Assembly (NCBI GenBank): GCA_048213135.1
Contig: PS015213.1
Location: 1 to 64,000, forward strand
Length of the DNA: 64,000 bases
From: Reclinomonas americana ATCC 50394
Lineage: Eukaryota > Jakobida > Jakobea > Jakobida
Direction of reading: 5' to 3'
The notes below the pieces were generated by a model that was not told the DNA's origin, did no database searches, and worked only from the letters and a program-made list of their open reading frames with translations. Both the position numbers and the translations under genes were made by a program. Positions 33,067 to 43,634 of the stretch are shown here, one piece after another. Numbering within the stretch: position 1 is the stretch's first letter; every line of letters begins with the position of its first letter.

Positions 33067-34264
33067 ATGCTAGTGTCGGCGAGCGTGAACGCAGTCGGTC
33101 GTCGTGCATTCCCGCGTGCACTGGTCATTGCTGGGCCGTCGGGTGTCGGCAAGGGAACCGTGGTGCGCGCTCTGCTCAATCTCTTCCCGTCGCGGTTCGG
33201 CTTTAGTGTGTCGCACACGTCGCGTCTGCCGCGGCCTGGTGAGGTGTGCTTCGAGCGGCAAGGGAGGAGCAATCGCGCCCAGTCTCTTAAGGGGGGTTTC
33301 CGTTTGAGCGCACAGGTGGATGGACAGCATTATCACTTTGTGACGCCGAGCAATGCCGATGCGTGGTTTGATGGGGCGTGGTCGCGTGGAGAGCTCCTCG
33401 AGCGGGCCAAGGTGCACGGCAACTGGTATGCCACGTCGCGTGCGGCGGTCGATGCGGTCGCCGACACGGGCAGGATTTGTGTGCTCGACATTGATGTGCA
33501 GGGTGCGAAGCAGGTTTGTACGTCGCCGAGCAAAGCTGTCAGTGTGTGTGTGTGTGTGCGCGCGCCAGGGTGTGATGGATGTGGTGCAGGTGCGCGCTTC
33601 TGGTCTGCCGGCGTTGTTTGTGTGGATCTCCCCGCCCACTGGCAAGCACTTGGAGCAACGACTGCGTGGCAGGGGCACGGAGACAGAGGCGCAGATCAAA
33701 CTGCGCCTGCAGAACGGAGAGCGCGAGAGCAAGGAAGCGCAGACAGCGGGATTGTTTGATGTGCAAGTGGTGAACGACACGGTGGAGGACGCCGTGCGCC
33801 GTGTGGCGTACGCGGCCATGCCAGTGGTGCTGCCGGCGGCGATGCGTGAGCAGTCGTTGTGGGTGCCGTCGGCGGTCCGTGGCACACTGCGACTCGACGG
33901 TGGACAGCTGACGGCCGTGATGTGGAAAGTGACGTCGCTCCATCGCCTAGGCCCCAGGCACATAATGTTGACCATCGTGTTCTTGTTCCACGTTGACGAA
34001 CCACTACTGCCGCTGGCGCAGCAACAAGTGCACTCCGACGCACTGATGGACTTGCTCACCAAGGCGCACCACGTGCAGAGTGCGGACCCAACGTTGCGCC
34101 TGTGGAGTGCGCTCACTGCCGAGGAGAAACGTCTGGCCCTGGCCATCCACGCCGGCTGCAGTTTCATGGATATTAGTGATTTCCACTCACCGACTCCAGT
34201 GTTCGTGGACGGCGCGGAACCGAAGACCCTCGTCAAGACTACAAGCATCGTTGCCAGGGACTAG
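33067..34264 (+). CDS. Guanylate kinase with about 140-residue C-terminal extension
   Basis: Phosphorylates GMP to GDP. P-loop GPSGVGKGTV; GMP-binding region SHTSRLPRPGE, spliced (intron 33244-33315) to VDGQHYHFVTP; then GRICVLDIDVQGAKQ, spliced (intron 33514-33568) to GVMDVVQVRASGLPALFVWI; lid RLRGRGTETEAQIKLRL; and VVNDTVEDAV. Normal guanylate kinases end here at about 190-200 residues. The frame continues without interruption for about another 140 residues (LRLDGGQLTAVMWKVTSL, LWSALTAEEKRLALAIHAG) to KTTSIVARD. I do not recognise the extension. Confidence 0.9.
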
Positions 34265-34416
34265 CGAGTGGATCTGTAAAATGTCGTGGTGTAGTCTGTG
34301 TGTGGTGCACTCGCTTTCACTGGCACTGATTGCGGTAAGATGTGAACAAACACGGCATTGGAGACGCAGTCACAACGAGGAGGAGGAGGAGGAAGAGGAG
34401 GCGCGGCAAGAGAGCA

Positions 34417-35910
34417 TTACATCTTGCTGTAACCGGTACCGCCAGAGCCCATCGCGCCGTACCCAGGAGGGGCCGACGGAACCGCCGTGCCGTATCCACC
34501 CTGCCCAGAGGGATCGTGGTAGGGGTAGCCGGGCGGAGGAGCCGGGTAGCCTTGCTGGTAGCCAGGTGGCGGCGGGGCGGCGGGATAGGCCGCTGCCGGT
34601 GGGGCCTGCTGGTAGCCCATCGTCATCTGCGGCGCCATGTTCATCTGCGGCGAGATGGTCGGCGACACTGTCACGTTGATGTTGTTCACACTCGGGCCGG
34701 CGTTGGTAGAGGCACTCTGTCCGCCCAAGATGTTGCCCACGGTATTCCTCGGCTTCCTCGCGCCCATGTCGGTGGCGTTGTACTTGAGCTCGCGAGCCAG
34801 CTGGCACACGCTGCATCGTCTGGCGTAAGAGAGAACGTGCGAACTACAAAGCGTGACCGCAGCGACTTACCGGCACTGGTAGCAGAAGACGCCTGCAAAA
34901 GAAAAATGATATCGATTTCGGTCATGTTCTGATAATAATACTCAAAGTGCTGCAGTGCGCGTGCAGCCTTACCGATGAGGCAGTCAGTGCAGCTGTCACC
35001 ACCCTCGTAGCCGAGGTTGCTGCGGATGATTTGCGGATGATCGCAGGCAGTGAGATAGCAGCCCTGCAGTTCGAACAGCACAACATTGATATACTTCAGT
35101 CCGACGACATGAAATGAATGACGAAAGCAGGAGTGACGCAACGGGCTGTATCCGGATCCGACACGATCACGTACGCCAAGCCGATGTGAGGGATATAGTT
35201 CATACGAAGCACAGGTGTTTGCTGACAAGGACAACAATAGGCGACGCAACAATGGCACAGAAGCAGTGGTCTGCGAGTTTTACAGTGAGCAGCAGTGCGT
35301 GTGAAGAAGAGGCGAGATGACGCAGATACGCGTGCATGCACACCTGCACAGCACATTCCGCCCACCGTCCCTTCGCCCCAGGTCACGGCATCGCCGCGAG
35401 CCAGCTGCTGCACCGCTGAGAACACCAACAACACGTCATTTTTCCGACGACGGAACACAAGGAAAGATCTAGAGAAACAAACTGCAGACTCACCGTAGTG
35501 GTTGCGACCAATCTGGCAGCACCGAGTCAAGCTGTGTGCGTGTGTGTACGGGCGAAGAGTTAGTGATGCGAAGGAGAGGCTTTGGCCTAGGCTGGGGACA
35601 TGTGCGTGGTGGGGTGACATGTACATGGCTCCCCCCTCTCCCTGCCCCGCTACAAACAGGGATCGCAGTGGCGTGCACGGAGGAGCAGTCAGAGGAGAAG
35701 AAAGAGTACAAGAAGCGGAGAGTGTACAGTAGGAGGAGGGAGCAAAAGCCTACGCCGACGAGAGAGTATACAAATCCTGGACTCAAAACTGCTTCGCGAT
35801 CGATGATATTACGCACGGCAAGTGCGTGCAGCGCGACAGACAACTCACCAGCACCACGTGCAGCAGCAGATGCCCATGTCATCGAAACAACCGAACAAGC
35901 TCTCCTTCAT
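34417..35910 (-). CDS. PLAC8-domain protein with Pro/Gly/Tyr-rich tail
   Basis: Cysteine-rich membrane-associated protein of the PLAC8/cornifelin family. Exons read MKESLFGCFDDMGICCCTWC, then LTRCCQIGRNHYG, a less certain exon near VQQLARGDAVTWGEG, then VLRMNYIPHIG, GCYLTACDHPQIIRSNLGY, DSCTDCLIG, a small cysteine exon, and CQLARELKYNATDMG. The CCxxxxCQ-xxREL pattern closes the PLAC8 domain. The tail is PPPPGYQQGYPAPPPGYPYH-like and ends GSGGTGYSKM, resembling the low-complexity tails of PLSCR/LITAF-type proteins. Start chosen at 35910, the first Met before the conserved GCFDDMG; an in-frame upstream start is possible. Confidence 0.8.
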
Positions 35911-36308
35911 GATGTCGACAATGCAAGTGGGGGACGCAATTATTGACGCCGCCGCGCGTGACTCGCGCAAATCGAAATTAAGAAACGCATGCAAAGCGCG
36001 GGATTTACGGTGCATGACTCTTGCTGTGGATGTGATCGCCCTGGCGCAGTGCTGGATGGCACACACAAGGGGAGTGCTGCTATGCGGGGAAGGTACGCAT
36101 TATCATTTTACATTCTCTATGATTGCGATCTCGCGATCGATCTATGATGGTGGTGGTGGTTCTTTTTCTCTTGTTGTCTGTGTGGCACAGTACGCGTCTG
36201 CTCTGCTCAGTGCGCCTCGTGTGGTGCGGCGGCCGAGGAGCCAGACGTGGAGGCTGTATGCAAGCAGGGTGTGTGAGTGATATCGCTGGGCGATCGCGAT
36301 CAGAACAA
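35911..36308. other. Intergenic region, nothing recognised
   Basis: About 400 bp between two minus-strand genes, so it should hold the PLAC8 promoter and the 3' UTR of the small eIF4E-binding-like gene. A plus-strand hydrophobic frame at 36123-36300 has no splice or start context and looks like chance. Confidence 0.5.
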
Positions 36309-36601
36309 TCACAACCAACCTGCACCGTCGTCGAAGAAGGGCGAGCGCTTCTTCATAAAGGGTGGCGACTCGTCGGGCGTCCCCGGCGAACTGACAGGCG
36401 ACGCACGCGAGAGGCCGTCGATCCACGCAAAGGCCGGAGGTGGTGCCTGTGAGAGCGGCGAGGCCCTCTGTGTGGATGTGTGTGTGTGTGAGAGACCGAG
36501 AGTGTTGAGCAAGGCAGAGGGAGCACACGCACCAGTGCCAGCATCTCCTGGCGGCTGTACGTGTGACGCGAGCGGGGAGTGGTGGGAGCGCTGGTCGACA
36601 T
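36309..36601 (-). CDS. Small eIF4E/4EHP-binding-protein-like gene (about 74 aa)
   Basis: Two exons. ATG 36601 opens MSTSAPTTPRSRHTYSRQEM followed by LAL. A 65 bp intron (36468-36532) is followed in frame by RASPLSQAPPPAFAWIDGLS, and the protein ends SPFFDDGAGWL. The segment YSRQEMLAL fits the eIF4E-family binding pattern Y-X4-L/M-hydrophobic, and is closest to the YGREEMLAL motif of GIGYF proteins, which bind 4EHP. The rest is Ser/Pro-rich with several SP and TP sites, as expected for a phosphorylation-controlled translational repressor. It lies immediately downstream, on the same strand, of the La-motif/CCR4 nuclease gene. Identification rests on one short motif. Confidence 0.6.
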
Positions 36602-36999
36602 GAGTGTGTGATGTGTGTGTGTGTGTGCGTGCGTGTGTGTGTTGTGTTTGACTCGATCTCTCTCCCACTCCTTCTCCTCTCCTCTCTCTCTCTCTCTCCT
36701 CAAGCGAAACGCAGCAGCAACCGACTTCGGGTGCAACCAGCCTCTTTGTTGCGTTTCGAGCTTGTCCATCAATGAGTGTCCAAAATCGCGCGGACAAATT
36801 AATTCGTTCGCCACCACACGACATGGTGGTCTTCACACGTTCTTCCGACGTGCGCGCCGCGGTCTGTCTGCGACGCAACATGCATGCGCGCCACCACACA
36901 CACATTTCGAATGTTACAGAAGAAAAAACGGCAATCGATTCGAACACGACAAGCATATGCCGTGCGCGCCTCGTTTTCACACAAAAACGACGAATTCAA
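36602..36999. other. Intergenic region with (TG)n and (CT)n tracts
   Basis: About 400 bp between the small eIF4E-binding-like gene and the stop of the La/CCR4 gene. Contains TG-rich 36602-36650 and a CT-rich tract at 36659-36700; on the minus strand these would be 5' UTR or promoter of the small gene. No further gene seen. Confidence 0.5.
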
Positions 37000-39900
37000 T
37001 TATTCTTCGCCTCGCCACCTCAGTCTAGCCAACAGCGGCACGTGGTCGCTGGGGAAGCGCGAGTTGGGCAGTGTGTTGCCCTCGGCCGACATGCAGCTGA
37101 CCGACGGCACATCCAGAACCGCCACCGGCATCAGTCCATCGGTGCTGATGAAAATGTAATCGAGGCACTCCTGCATGCACATATCATCATCAGCATCATC
37201 AGCCAATCACCACTGTACCTTCCACCCCACCCACCCAACCGATACAAATCAACCACCTTCACCCTCCCCCTTCCCTCCCCCCACAAAAGAATACCAACCG
37301 AAAACTTTTGCGTCCAGTTCGTCGCGCGTGGCTCCTGCTCCAACACCAAGCGGTACGTGCTGTCCAGCGGCATGTTGTGCGCGAACGGCGGACGAGCCTC
37401 TCCATCGCCATCGCCATCTTCGTCCGTGTCCATGGCGTGCACATTGAAGAGGTTGACGCGGTTGAGGCGGATCTCGCTGAGCATCTGCAGGTCCTCGTGC
37501 GTCGGGGCGAGCTGCGCGCGGCGACCACACAAAAATGAATCAAAATAAATGGACGATCCGTGCGCAGCAAGCCACCAACGGCACACACGCAACATGCCCC
37601 TCCTGAATCAACTCGTACGCGCCATCACACGGCATAATGTTCAGGTCGCCGGCGAAAATCACCGGCAGTGGGGTGCTGTCCTCGGGTGCTTCGACTGCGT
37701 TGATCAGACGGCCGCCGCGGCACCATTCGCGACGCCAGCGCTCCATCTCACGCAGGCACACGTATGCCTGCACAGTCGGCACGTGCTTTCGTCTCCAGTC
37801 GGGCGACAAGTGCGCCGTACACACCAGCACGTGGTGTTCGGTGGCGCGGTGTCGCAGCAGCGTGAATAGCGCAACGTGATCGTACGAGTGCATGTTGGAC
37901 TGTAAAACACACAAACAGAGAAGCGTGTGAGCGCAGGAAAAAAGACAATAAAGATCCAGCTCATTCTCCTCCAGTACCTTGTAGTCGTCGATCGAGGAGA
38001 ACAACTTGCTCAGGTGCAGAGCAATAATGATCTCCTCTTGCGCCACCAACTCGAACGCATCGACTTTGAAGAAGATCTGCCGGCCGGTAGTCACAACGGC
38101 TGACAAACAAAAGCGCACACACAAGGCGGGAGGAACACAAACCGCATTGCCAATGGTCACATCCGAGTTTTGCTTGCCACGTCGATTCGTCTTGCGAATG
38201 TGGTGGCCCGAGTAGCCGGCCTGTTCCAGGAACTCGAGGAAGAATGCTGCGTGATTTCCAGTCGCCTCCTGCCGTAGTCGTCAGCACAAGCACACACACA
38301 CGCGTGCGTGCGGGGGGACTCACCGGGTCGTCTCTCCAGTTGCGCGTGCTCTGCATTTCCTGCAGACACAAAATGTCGGGCGAGTGGTACAAAATCTCGC
38401 TCTTGATCAGTCGTCTCCGGTAGGCCCACGCTGCAGCGATGCGCGTGCAGGGTGAGCAAAGAATGAAAACCCCGACAACGCCACAAAGACGCACTCATGT
38501 ACTCGGCCTTGACGCCGGGGAACCAATCGGGACGAGCCAGGTAGTCAGCCAGCACCTGCACAATGCCACGAAGACCGTTGGCGAGATGCAGCGAGAAAAT
38601 GGTGTGCATGCACACGTAACATTGTATGTCATCAGCGTAAAAGTCAGCGGCTGTGGTGGCGGTGTGGCTGGCATGAGAGCTGCGGCAGCGTGAGCTCACA
38701 TGCCCACTCTACCACGAATTGTACAGAAACAATGCACGCAACTTCGCAGTTCATCAAAATCGGCAGCACACGCCACCATGCGCCTCAACTCGGGCAAACG
38801 AGCCTTCCTTCGCACCATGCGCTCCTCGTGGCTCAACTCCAGCACCGATGATCCTCGCAGCGCATACACCGTCACCTGCTCAGGCGACTGCTCGCACTCG
38901 GCCTCGCGACAGATGCTGCGCATACGCGTTAGCTCCCCACAGCAGTACCTCATTTGCACCGAGTCGTACACACGCAACGTCTCGATGGTGGGCAGCCTCG
39001 CCAGAGAAGCCACGCTGACGAATCCGCGCGGATGTCTCTGCATGATGCTGCGTAGTGTGGCGTCGTACAGCACATTGGTGTCGCTGAACCAGAACTCGAT
39101 CTGGCGTCGGACCTGTCGGTGCACGGCCAAGTCGGTTTGTCGCTGCATGTATTGCGACAAGTCCGCCAGCCTGTACGCTACGTTCACACGTGTTTCTTTT
39201 TTGTTGGTGCTCAAGACGCACTCCATCACTCGCAGACACGGGGAGCAAACCTCGACGACGACCGATCCAGCCGCCCTCGCCCGCTGAGAAGAGCACAGGG
39301 GAGCGCCGTGTGGCGAGAGCGAGATCGTCGCGAGTGGCCTGCATCTTGGTGAGGCGGCGGAACTCCAGCAGGTCGCCAGCGCGCACAACACCCGCGTGCG
39401 AGTCGGCCAGCTGCGCCGGAAACTTGCACGTCTCGATCAGCTGACGCAAATGGGCGTCGCCGGCGAGGTTGTCGTCGGAGAACCAAAACTCGAGTTGCCG
39501 CTGTACGGCCTCCAGACGCGGGAGTGGGCGCATGCGACTGCCGACCACATCCATGTGCACGTACGGCGACGAGGCCAGCGCGTGCGACAGATCCGGATGC
39601 GCGACCGCCTGCACGGCACTGCCTCCAGCCGCCGCCGTGACATCGGCACCCGTGCGCCCGTCGTCGCCCACCATGGGAAACTCGTCGTCACTCTTTGCCG
39701 CCAAGTGCGCCGTGGCTCGCAGCGCCTCCTGCACCGCCGGCACCGCCGCCACATCCGCCAGCGCCACAAAGCCCTCACCGTCGCACTTGGCCAGCATTGC
39801 CGCCATCACTTCATCGCCGCCGCCACCATCGCCAGCAGCACTACTCCCGCCACGGGCACTCACCAACGCACGCAGCATGGCCTCCTCAATCACGTGACGC

Positions 39901-40479
39901 ACGCGCTCCACCGGGTCGCGCACTCGCACCATGCGTCGACATCGACTCAGCTGCAGCAGTCGCCGCCGCCAACCGTGCTCCTCAATCGCCGTCGCCAACT
40001 GCTCTTCGTCGCCCATGCTCAACTCCGGTGCACTGATCAGCAGGAACTGCAGAGAGACGTAGCCGGCGGGATGTGCCTTCACCAGAAATACATGAATTGC
40101 AGAATGGGACAGTTGGCACTTGACTCTGAGGAGTGGAGAAGAGGGACAGACGGGGAGAGCAAGGGCAGGGTAGGGGAACAGTGCACGTGCAGCATCCGTG
40201 AGTTGTCATGATGGAGAGAGTTGGCGCGCGGGAAACCCCGAAATGCACCAGTTTGCAAACAGGAGGAGGGAGAGAGCGAGGAGGAGAGAGAGAGAGAGAG
40301 AGAGACACACACACATACATAGTGACGATGCCGAGAGAGAGAGACAAGGAAGAGGGAGGCCGACGGAAGATGAGTCACTTTGTGTGTGTTGATCTCACAC
40401 GCACATTGGCCGCGATAAACACCTCCGGATGCAGATCAGGTCGACTCAGCACCTGCTCAAGCAGCTGCACGGTCTCCAT
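37000..40479 (-). CDS. La-motif-repeat protein fused to CCR4-type (EEP) nuclease
   Basis: Predicted RNA-binding deadenylase. The N-terminus METVQLLEQVLSRPDLHP is spliced to VKAHPAGYVSLQFLLISAPE, a divergent La-type winged helix. A degenerate unit follows (CDGEGFVALADVAAVPAVQE). A clear La motif follows: RQLEFWFSDDNLAGDAHLRQ, LLEFRRLTKMQATRDDLALA. Then another: RRQIEFWFSDTNVLYDATLR, HPRGFVSVASLARLPTIETL. A 63 bp intron (38680-38742) joins FDELR in frame to MPATPPPQPLTFTLMTYN, then VLADYLARPDWFPGVKAEYM, SPDILCLQEMQ, EIIIALHLSKLF, PVIFAGDLNIMP, LDYIFISTDGLMPVAVLDVP and FPSDHVPLLARL. The LQEMQ glutamate, DLN and SDH residues of the exonuclease-endonuclease-phosphatase active site are present. The leucine-rich repeats of classical CCR4 are absent. 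The alternative is two genes, with the nuclease starting at ATG 38674, but they would be only about 25 bp apart. Confidence 0.8.
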
Positions 40480-40621
40480 TACACACACAACGAAAGCACA
40501 CGATTACTCGGACAGATAGTGGCGGGTACAATGAGGCCGCGAGCGAAACGGACAGTTTGTCGCGAAACATTGTGTTGTCGTGCGAGAGAAGAATCGCAGC
40601 CGACGGAGACAGAGAAGCAAC

Positions 40622-42718
40622 ATGTACAGCGGGCAACGCAACGAACGGGGTGTGCCACACGGAGTGGGAACGTGCACGTGGCCAGACGGGAGGTTCAGTC
40701 GCGATTTTTGCTCACGTGCTCTGTCTCCGCGTCCCCTCACGACTCTTCTCTCTTTGTGTGTGTCTCTCTCTCTGTGTGTGTCTGCGTGTCACACCAGGCA
40801 GTACAGCGGCGACTTTTGCAACAACGTTGCGTCACCAATCACGCTTTTGCGAAACGTCCCATTCACTCACTCTCTCACTCATACTCATCTTCCTCTCTAT
40901 TCTCCCGCAGAAATGCCACGGTCGAGGGTGAGTGCCGCCCCACTTTTTCTTTGTCTTGTGTGCGCGATATACGCAGCAGCGGTATACACTGTAAGCGAGA
41001 GGCCATTGAGGAAGAGACGCTGTTTCTCTGCCTGTGTTATGTGGCACTCGTTCTCTCAGTCAACCGAATGCGCGACTGACGATTAGATTGATGACCTGTC
41101 ATCATCGTCTTCCGAGGGAGAGAGGTCCCTGTTTACTCACTCTCTGTCTGTATTCACAGGCGATTTGCAAGCAGCGATGGAGTGTACGAAGGCTCCTTTG
41201 TCGAGGATCGCATGGAGGGACAAGGGGTGTGTGTTCGATCATGACACTTGATTCCTTTCTTCCTCTCTGCCTTCCTCTCTTCACCCTCCTCCTGTGATCT
41301 GTCGGCCTTTCGCCGCCTTGTCGTCTTGTCGTCATCGGCGTTGCCTTTTTATGCGCACACTCATTTGGCGTGAATTGATGGGCGTTTTTCGCGCATGTGC
41401 ACCCCGTTTCAACCACCCTGTGAATGCCGCCACCTGTCACTTGATTGATTATTGCCAACCGACCACCACCTGCTCCTCCCACTCCCACTCCTCCACTCCT
41501 TCTCCTCCTTCTTCATCCCCTGTATTCCTCCTGTATCGGTCGGTTTATTGATCCTTATTTCTCGCTCTCTCTCTCTCTCCACGCAGACCAAGTGGTGGCA
41601 CGACGGAAGAAGGTCTGTCCGCCACTGCGTCATCCGTCGCTGCAGCTGGCGACGCAGTGTCTCACTGTGCGATGCGTGCGGCAGATATGTCGGCGAGTGG
41701 AAGAACAATCGGTGCCACGGGCAAGGTGTGCTCACGCTGGCCGACGGGGTGTCGGAGTACGACGGCGAGTTCGTGGAGGACACCATGGAGGGCGAGGGCA
41801 CAATGACGGTGCGTGGCAGGCATGAACAAGATGTATCTCTGTGTAGCATGTGCTCACCGACGAGTTGTGCAGTGGGCCGACGGTCGTGTGTATGTTGGCG
41901 AGTGGAAGGCCTCCAAAGCGCACGGATACGGTGTGTGTGTGTGAGCAGGCGCACGATTCCCTACCGTGCATCACCCTGCCGATATTGACCGACATGCAGG
42001 AAAAATGGAGTACCCGAATGGAGCGTGTTTTGAGGGCGAGTGGAACAGCGGGAAGCGCGTGTTTGGCTTGCTGCACTACCCGAACCAGACGCACTACCGC
42101 GGCGGCTTTGTCAACGACAAGGAGGAGGGCGACGCCGAAGTGAGGACGCCGGATCCGCGGGAGCCGAAGCGCACGCTGCGCTTCCGCTGCAAGTACGTGG
42201 CTGGCAGGGAGATTCTGCGGTTGCCACTGGCGCCCGGCGAGTCGGCGTTTGCGCCGACACCCGAGGGCGAGGTGGAGAGCGATGCGCGGAAGCGACTGCG
42301 GAAAACAGAAGAGGAGCGCATGCTGCGACTCGAGCTGGAGGCATTGCGTCACAAGGTCGACGAGTTGGCGGTGGAGCGCGACGAGGAAGCCAAGAAGGCC
42401 AAGGAGAAGGAGAAGGACAGCATGTTGCGTAGGCCGTGGCAAGTCGTGTCCTCAATATTATGAGTGTGTTTGACGCTGGAATTTTGCATGTGCGCGCACA
42501 GCTGTGTGGTGTGCCTGGCGGAGAGTCGGTGCATATGCTTTGTGCCGTGCGGACATGTCGTGTGCGTCACCGTGCCTTGTCGTGCGTTAATTCACCGCTT
42601 TCACTCACCGATTCTGTGGCGCCACAGGTGCTGCGAGGGCTGTGCACGACAGGTCACACCGTGCCCTATTTGCCGCACACCCATTCGCCAGCGTGTCAAG
42701 GTCTTCATCTCTGTATAA
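40622..42718 (+). CDS. MORN-repeat protein with C-terminal RING finger (putative E3 ligase)
   Basis: Starts MYSGQRNERGVPHGVGTCTW with MORN repeats spread over short exons: YSGDFCNNKCHGRG, DGVYEGSFVEDRMEGQG, YVGEWKNNRCHGQGVLTLAD, EYDGEFVEDTMEGEGTM, VYVGEWKASKAHGYG, FEGEWNSGKRVFG. A linker and a coiled coil (RMLRLELEALRHKVDELAVE) follow. The last two exons give a C3HC4 RING: CVVCLAESRCICFVPCGHVV, then CCEGCARQVTPCPICRTPI, ending VKVFISV, the arrangement of XIAP/MYLIP-type RINGs at the extreme C-terminus. MORN repeats usually bind acidic phospholipids or position proteins at membranes, so membrane-localised ubiquitin ligase activity is inferred. Divergent from the La/CCR4 gene, 142 bp between starts. 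Confidence 0.85.
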
Positions 42719-42747
42719 TTCCCCCTCTCCTTCTCCTTTGTTATATG

Positions 42748-43184
42748 NNNNNNNNNNNNNNNNNNNNNNNNNNNNNNNNNNNNNNNNNNNNNNNNNNNNN
42801 NNNNNNNNNNNNNNNNNNNNNNNNNNNNNNNNNNNNNNNNNNNNNNNNNNNNNNNNNNNNNNNNNNNNNNNNNNNNNNNNNNNNNNNNNNNNNNNNNNNN
42901 NNNNNNNNNNNNNNNNNNNNNNNNNNNNNNNNNNNNNNNNNNNNNNNNNNNNNNNNNNNNNNNNNNNNNNNNNNNNNNNNNNNNNNNNNNNNNNNNNNNN
43001 NNNNNNNNNNNNNNNNNNNNNNNNNNNNNNNNNNNNNNNNNNNNNNNNNNNNNNNNNNNNNNNNNNNNNNNNNNNNNNNNNNNNNNNNNNNNNNNNNNNN
43101 NNNNNNNNNNNNNNNNNNNNNNNNNNNNNNNNNNNNNNNNNNNNNNNNNNNNNNNNNNNNNNNNNNNNNNNNNNNNNNNNNNNN
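42748..43184. other. Assembly gap (Ns)
   Basis: 437 Ns immediately after the MORN-RING gene and before the small contig that carries the PIG-L-like C-terminal exon. Confidence 0.99.
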
Positions 43185-43414
43185 CGACCAACGAGCGTGA
43201 AATGTTGGAGGCTGCCGTGGCCAGATTGCAACAAAAGGCGGAGGCCATGAACCGGTGGTCGCCCAAGGATGCGCGCTACTGCACGTGTGCACAGCTGTCG
43301 ATTCGTCGCGTGTGGCAGAGCATGCGACAGCACGCCTCGCAGTTCAACTGGTACCGCCGGCTGTATGTGCTGTGCTCCTCGTTTGTCTTTGTTAATGTGT
43401 TGCGGAAAGCGTAG
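43185..43414 (+). CDS. C-terminal exon of a PIG-L-like de-N-acetylase (probably on a misoriented contig)
   Basis: The frame is open from the gap edge: TNEREMLEAAVARLQQKAEA, ending with SMRQHASQFNWYRRLYVLCS then SFVFVNVLRKA and a stop. The pattern M-x-x-H-x-S-Q-x-x-W-[FY]-R-x-L-[YF]-V-x-x-S-x-[FY]-x-x-V-N-x-L is the conserved C-terminus of GlcNAc-PI de-N-acetylase (PIG-L). The N-terminal and central parts of PIG-L lie across the next gap on the opposite strand. If the 450 bp contig 43185-43634 were inverted, the exon would face the right way and complete that gene. Confidence 0.75.
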
Positions 43415-43634
43415 TAAAGAGTACACTTTCTGACTTTTTTCTTATCTCCACTGTACCCGACACACACACACACACGGTCGCTCTCGCGTCACGCGTGCAA
43501 CAAGACGGGCAAAACAAAGGAGAACATATGTACAGGATGGGTGAACAACACAACAATGGCGAAAGATCTAGAGCACGGCTGTACAAGAAAGACAAATTGA
43601 TTCTTCTAAGAGGGGGAGAAAACAGCGACAACAA

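Noticed and set aside
36123-36300. Possible small hydrophobic plus-strand gene (MRSRDRSMMVVVVLFLLLS)
   Set aside because: No homologous pattern, no clean termination or splice signals; one chance frame in a 400 bp intergenic region.
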